Shown here: positions 61,056-64,000 of the stretch, in pieces
Position numbering within the stretch: the first letter of the stretch is position 1
How the letters are laid out: each line of letters begins with the position of its first letter
Assembly: GCF_001192795.1 (NCBI RefSeq)
Contig: NZ_DF968180.1
Coordinates: 372,001-436,000 of the forward strand
Reading direction: 5' to 3'
DNA length: 64,000 nt
Origin: Flexilinea flocculi
GTDB taxonomy: Bacteria; Chloroflexota; Anaerolineae; Anaerolineales; Anaerolineaceae
Made by a program: the position numbers and the translations under genes
Notes under the pieces: generated by a model
Database searches by the model: none
Seen by the model: the letters and a program-made list of their open reading frames with translations, nothing else
What the model was told of the DNA's origin: nothing

Positions 61056-62645
61056 ATGACAGAATTAATTGAACTTTCTGCAGTTGAACAGGCTGCATTA
61101 ATACGCGAAAAGAAAATTTCTTCGGTTGAACTGCTGGAAGCCACACTGGCTCAGGTTGAAAAAGTGGATGGCAGATCCGGATCACTTGAACCATACGTTG
61201 AACAGCCGGAGGATTTGGAAAAAGTGCATGCTTTCCTGTTAATTGTTCGAGATCATGCGATGGCGAAGGCAAAAGAGGTGGATCGAAAAATTGCAGCTGG
61301 CGAACCAGTCGGAGCGTTAGCCGGTGTTCCATATTCTGCTAAAGATGTCTATTGCACAAAAGGAATTCGAACAACCGCTGCATCCCGAATTCTTGAGGGG
61401 TGGAAACCACCGTATAGCTCAACAGTCATCGAAAAGATGGATCAAGCTGATGCAGTACTGTTTGGAAAAGTAAACCTGGATGAATTCACATTTGGCGGCA
61501 CAACTGAAACGACCGCGTTTAAGCCAACCGTTCGGAATCCATGGGCGCTCGACAGAGTTCCAGGCGGTTCCTCAGGTGGATCTGCGGCAGCAGTATCAGC
61601 CTGTGAAGGCGCCATATCCTTAGGGACCGATACCGGCGGATCGATTCGAGAACCAGCCGCATTTACTGGAATTGTCGGTCTCAAACCGACATACGGACGC
61701 GTATCACGTTATGGCGTCATTCCATTTGCTTCATCGATGGACACGATGGGTCCATTAACAAGGACGGTTTCCGATTCGGCATTTGTGCTAAAAGAAATTG
61801 CAGGCTTTGATCCGCGCGATAATACTACCGTCAGAGTTCCTGTGGACGATTATCTGGCTGATCTTCAAAAAGGCATCAAAGGGCTGAGAATCGGAATATC
61901 GCCGGATTACTTAAAGATTACCTATCTGGATGATCAGGGTAACTATGCCTCTGCGCCTGTAGATCCAGAAATTGAGGCGAGTGTCTGGAAAGCTGCCGAT
62001 CTGTTTCGTGATCTGGGCGCAGAAATTATTGAAGATGTACCAATGTCCAATACGAAGTATTCTGTACCTGCATATTTTGTGATCAGCCGAATTGAAGCGT
62101 ATTCCAACCTTCAACGATTTGATGGCTTGAAATACGGTCACACAACGCAGCAATCGGTGAAAGATATGTATGACCTTTATTATAAAAGCAGGGGGGAAGG
62201 TTTTGGGTATCAGGCAAAACTCCGTTTGCTGACTGGTATGTTTGCGAGTCAGGAAAAATTCTACGAAAAATATTATCGTCGGGCTCAACGGGCTCGTGCC
62301 TTGATGCGCAGAGACTTCGATGAGGCTTTTAATCCTCAAGGGAAATACCGGATCGATGCAATTTTGACACCATCCACACCTTCACCGGCATTTCGATTTG
62401 GAGACGCCGTTGCATCCGACTCATTATTGATTCAATTTGCAGACCAATTTACAACGCCGATGAATTTTGCCGGAACTCCAGGGATCAGCTTCCCCTGCGG
62501 ATTAAGCTCAAGTGGATTGCCTATCGGATTGCAGATTACCGGATACGATTATTGTGAATCAAAAATATTGAGAGCTGCTTTTGCATATGAACAGGCAACA
62601 CTGGATGCAGACTGGCGGAAAATAAAGCCTGTTGTTTTACGATGA
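61056..62645 (+). CDS. gatA: Asp-tRNA(Asn)/Glu-tRNA(Gln) amidotransferase subunit A
   Basis: 529 residues, some 40 longer than usual owing mainly to an insert near residues 37-65. Amidase-signature triad: Lys96 in YSAKDVY, the cis-Ser in GGSSGGSAAA (172-176) and nucleophile Ser196 in GTDTGGSIREPA. Releases ammonia from glutamine or asparagine for GatB. Tight spacing with gatC and gatB. Confidence 0.95.
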   Translation: MTELIELSAVEQAALIREKKISSVELLEATLAQVEKVDGRSGSLEPYVEQPEDLEKVHAFLLIVRDHAMAKAKEVDRKIAAGEPVGALAGVPYSAKDVYCTKGIRTTAASRILEGWKPPYSSTVIEKMDQADAVLFGKVNLDEFTFGGTTETTAFKPTVRNPWALDRVPGGSSGGSAAAVSACEGAISLGTDTGGSIREPAAFTGIVGLKPTYGRVSRYGVIPFASSMDTMGPLTRTVSDSAFVLKEIAGFDPRDNTTVRVPVDDYLADLQKGIKGLRIGISPDYLKITYLDDQGNYASAPVDPEIEASVWKAADLFRDLGAEIIEDVPMSNTKYSVPAYFVISRIEAYSNLQRFDGLKYGHTTQQSVKDMYDLYYKSRGEGFGYQAKLRLLTGMFASQEKFYEKYYRRAQRARALMRRDFDEAFNPQGKYRIDAILTPSTPSPAFRFGDAVASDSLLIQFADQFTTPMNFAGTPGISFPCGLSSSGLPIGLQITGYDYCESKILRAAFAYEQATLDADWRKIKPVVLR

Positions 62646-62658
62646 TGGGGGAATGATC

Positions 62659-64000
62659 ATGACACAAGAATACATTGCAACAATCGGGCTCGAAACTCAT
62701 ATCCAATTGAATACCAATACAAAAGCTTTCTGCAGTTGTAAAGCTGACTCCTGGGGTGATGCTCCAAATACAAATATTTGTCCAATTTGCACGGGTCAAC
62801 CGGGAGCTCTGCCCAGTACCAATCAAGCCATGGTAGAAAAAGCATTAATGCTTTGCCTTGCGATGAACTCTGATATCAACATGGATTCTTTTTTTGACCG
62901 AAAAAATTACTTGTATGCAGACCTTCCGGGTGGATATCAGGTGACCCAGAATGACCGCTCGATAGGACGCGGTGGTTATTTCGATTTTCTGATGGATGAC
63001 GGCAGAGAAGTGCGCTGTCATATTCATAATTTGCATATGGAAGAAGATGCCGGGAAGACAAAGAATGAAGGCAATATCCGCTTAATTGATATGAATCGCT
63101 GCGGTGTCCCGCTGGTCGAGATGGTTACTATGCCGGATCTGCATTCGGCTGATGAAGCTGCCACCTATCTGACACGGCTGCGGCAGTTGCTGCGCTGGTT
63201 GGGCATTTCCGAAGCGAATATGGAAAAGGCACATTTACGCTGCGATGCCAACGTTTCCATTGCCCCGAAAGGATCAACCGAACTGGGGAAAAAATGCGAG
63301 ATCAAGAATATAAATTCCATTGAAGCGGTGCGCATGGCAATCAATTATGAAATTGAACGCCAGATTCGCGAAATCAACGCTGGAAATAAAATCGAACAAT
63401 GGACCATTGAATGGGACAATGATACGCAGGAATTACGGAAAATGCGCTCTAAAGAGACTGCTGCGGATTATCGTTATTTTCGCGAGCCCAACCTGATGCC
63501 AGTTCACATCAGTGAAGAATTCTTAGAATCTATTAAGAACAAAATGCCGGAATTGCCCATTCAAAGAAGGGAACGTTTCATCAGTGAAATGGGACTTCCT
63601 TCTTACGACGCAACGGTGCTGACTGCGGATCGTGATACTTCGGATTTCTTTGAAGCTGTTTGCAATATCTATGATGGTGACAACAAACGGGTGTCCAATT
63701 GGATGATGAATGAGGTCTTGAGAATTACGAATGAGACAGGCTGCGCGGTATCCGAATTAAAGATTACTGCTCAGGACTTAGCGGACATTATTCATATGGT
63801 GGACCAGAAAACGATTAACACAACAACGGGCAAAAATTTAGTCGACATGGTTCAAAGTTCTGGAAAACGTCCGCAACTGCTTGTTGAAGAACATGGACTT
63901 GGCCTTGTCAGCGATGATTCTGCAATTCGAGCGATGTGTACGAAGATTGTATCGGATAATCCGAAAGAAGCAGCTTCTTATCGAAACGGAAAAGAATCTT
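62659..64000 (+). CDS. gatB: Asp-tRNA(Asn)/Glu-tRNA(Gln) amidotransferase subunit B (3' end outside window)
   Basis: 447 codons visible. I choose ATG 62659, 8 nt after GGGGG, over ATG 62653. Zinc site Cys25, Cys27, Cys41, Cys44; YADLPGGYQ- and GRGGYFDF-type motifs, RLIDMNRCGVPLVE and FREPNLMPVHI are GatB blocks. Transfers ammonia to the mischarged tRNA. Confidence 0.95.
   Translation, partial: MTQEYIATIGLETHIQLNTNTKAFCSCKADSWGDAPNTNICPICTGQPGALPSTNQAMVEKALMLCLAMNSDINMDSFFDRKNYLYADLPGGYQVTQNDRSIGRGGYFDFLMDDGREVRCHIHNLHMEEDAGKTKNEGNIRLIDMNRCGVPLVEMVTMPDLHSADEAATYLTRLRQLLRWLGISEANMEKAHLRCDANVSIAPKGSTELGKKCEIKNINSIEAVRMAINYEIERQIREINAGNKIEQWTIEWDNDTQELRKMRSKETAADYRYFREPNLMPVHISEEFLESIKNKMPELPIQRRERFISEMGLPSYDATVLTADRDTSDFFEAVCNIYDGDNKRVSNWMMNEVLRITNETGCAVSELKITAQDLADIIHMVDQKTINTTTGKNLVDMVQSSGKRPQLLVEEHGLGLVSDDSAIRAMCTKIVSDNPKEAASYRNGKES

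Noticed and set aside
1-64000. Insertion sequence or prophage
   Set aside because: No transposase, integrase, capsid or tail gene is seen in any frame of the window.

Overview
The window looks like a chromosomal segment of a moderately AT-rich, monoderm-like bacterium. My best guess is Chloroflexota, class Anaerolineae (moderate confidence, from gene order and family resemblance only). Supporting signs are the long S10-spc-alpha ribosomal block running on into truA-rplM-rpsI, a HerA/NurA pair, many TTG starts, kinase/FGE-like fusions and several big PMT-type membrane glycosyltransferases. I see no phage, plasmid or complete transposon, and no transposase gene.

Layout. (1) 1-3.5 kb, minus strand: a HerA-type ATPase (cut by the window edge), a small HAS-barrel-like protein and a NurA nuclease, i.e. 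a DNA end-processing cassette; then tRNA-Val(GAC) with its own promoter and terminator. (2) 3.9-20.8 kb, plus strand: a structured leader RNA and the ribosomal block rplC-D-W-B, rpsS, rplV, rpsC, rplP, rpmC, rpsQ, rplN-X-E, rpsN(type Z), rpsH, rplF-R, rpsE, rpmD, rplO, secY, adk, map, rpmJ, rpsM-K-D, rpoA, rplQ, truA, rplM, rpsI, ended by a strong terminator. rpsJ and infA are absent from their usual places. (3) 21-25.9 kb: HAD hydrolase, MazG, an unknown membrane protein and a membrane-sector-only ATP synthase operon (atpZ/I-like, atpB, atpE and an atpF with a delta-type C-terminus) with no F1 genes after it. (4) 26-60 kb: a cell-envelope region with paired lipoproteins, MurJ, a flavin oxidoreductase, five polytopic glycosyltransferase-like proteins (one ending in a discoidin-like domain), a pseudokinase/FGE-like/NBR1-type fusion, ABC-F, YceD, PriA, a molybdenum hydroxylase pair, a PLD-family protein and a hexapeptide acyltransferase. 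(5) 60.7-64 kb: gatC-gatA-gatB (gatB cut by the edge).

The most unusual thing I found is a family of about 20 dispersed intergenic elements. The complete form is exactly 123 nt, with roughly 17-nt terminal inverted repeats (consensus CAGCAATTCGAAATWTG) and an off-centre 23-bp hairpin. The hairpin sequence differs strongly from copy to copy, yet pairing is kept by compensatory changes. Derivatives without the hairpin (63-76 nt) and 38-nt minimal forms coexist with full copies. The family is absent from inside the ribosomal block and dense from 26 to 60 kb. A second, unrelated repeat (119-nt tandem units of an imperfect palindrome beginning GTCATTGCGAG) lies at 55.8-56.1 kb.

Other points worth a look are candidate cis-regulatory RNA hairpins in the ribosomal block, several promoters whose -10 box sits 6-8 nt before an ATG (possible leaderless mRNAs), and a flavin subunit of the molybdenum hydroxylase that lacks the usual FAD motifs. 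All functional calls are from reading the sequence; no database or folding program was run.
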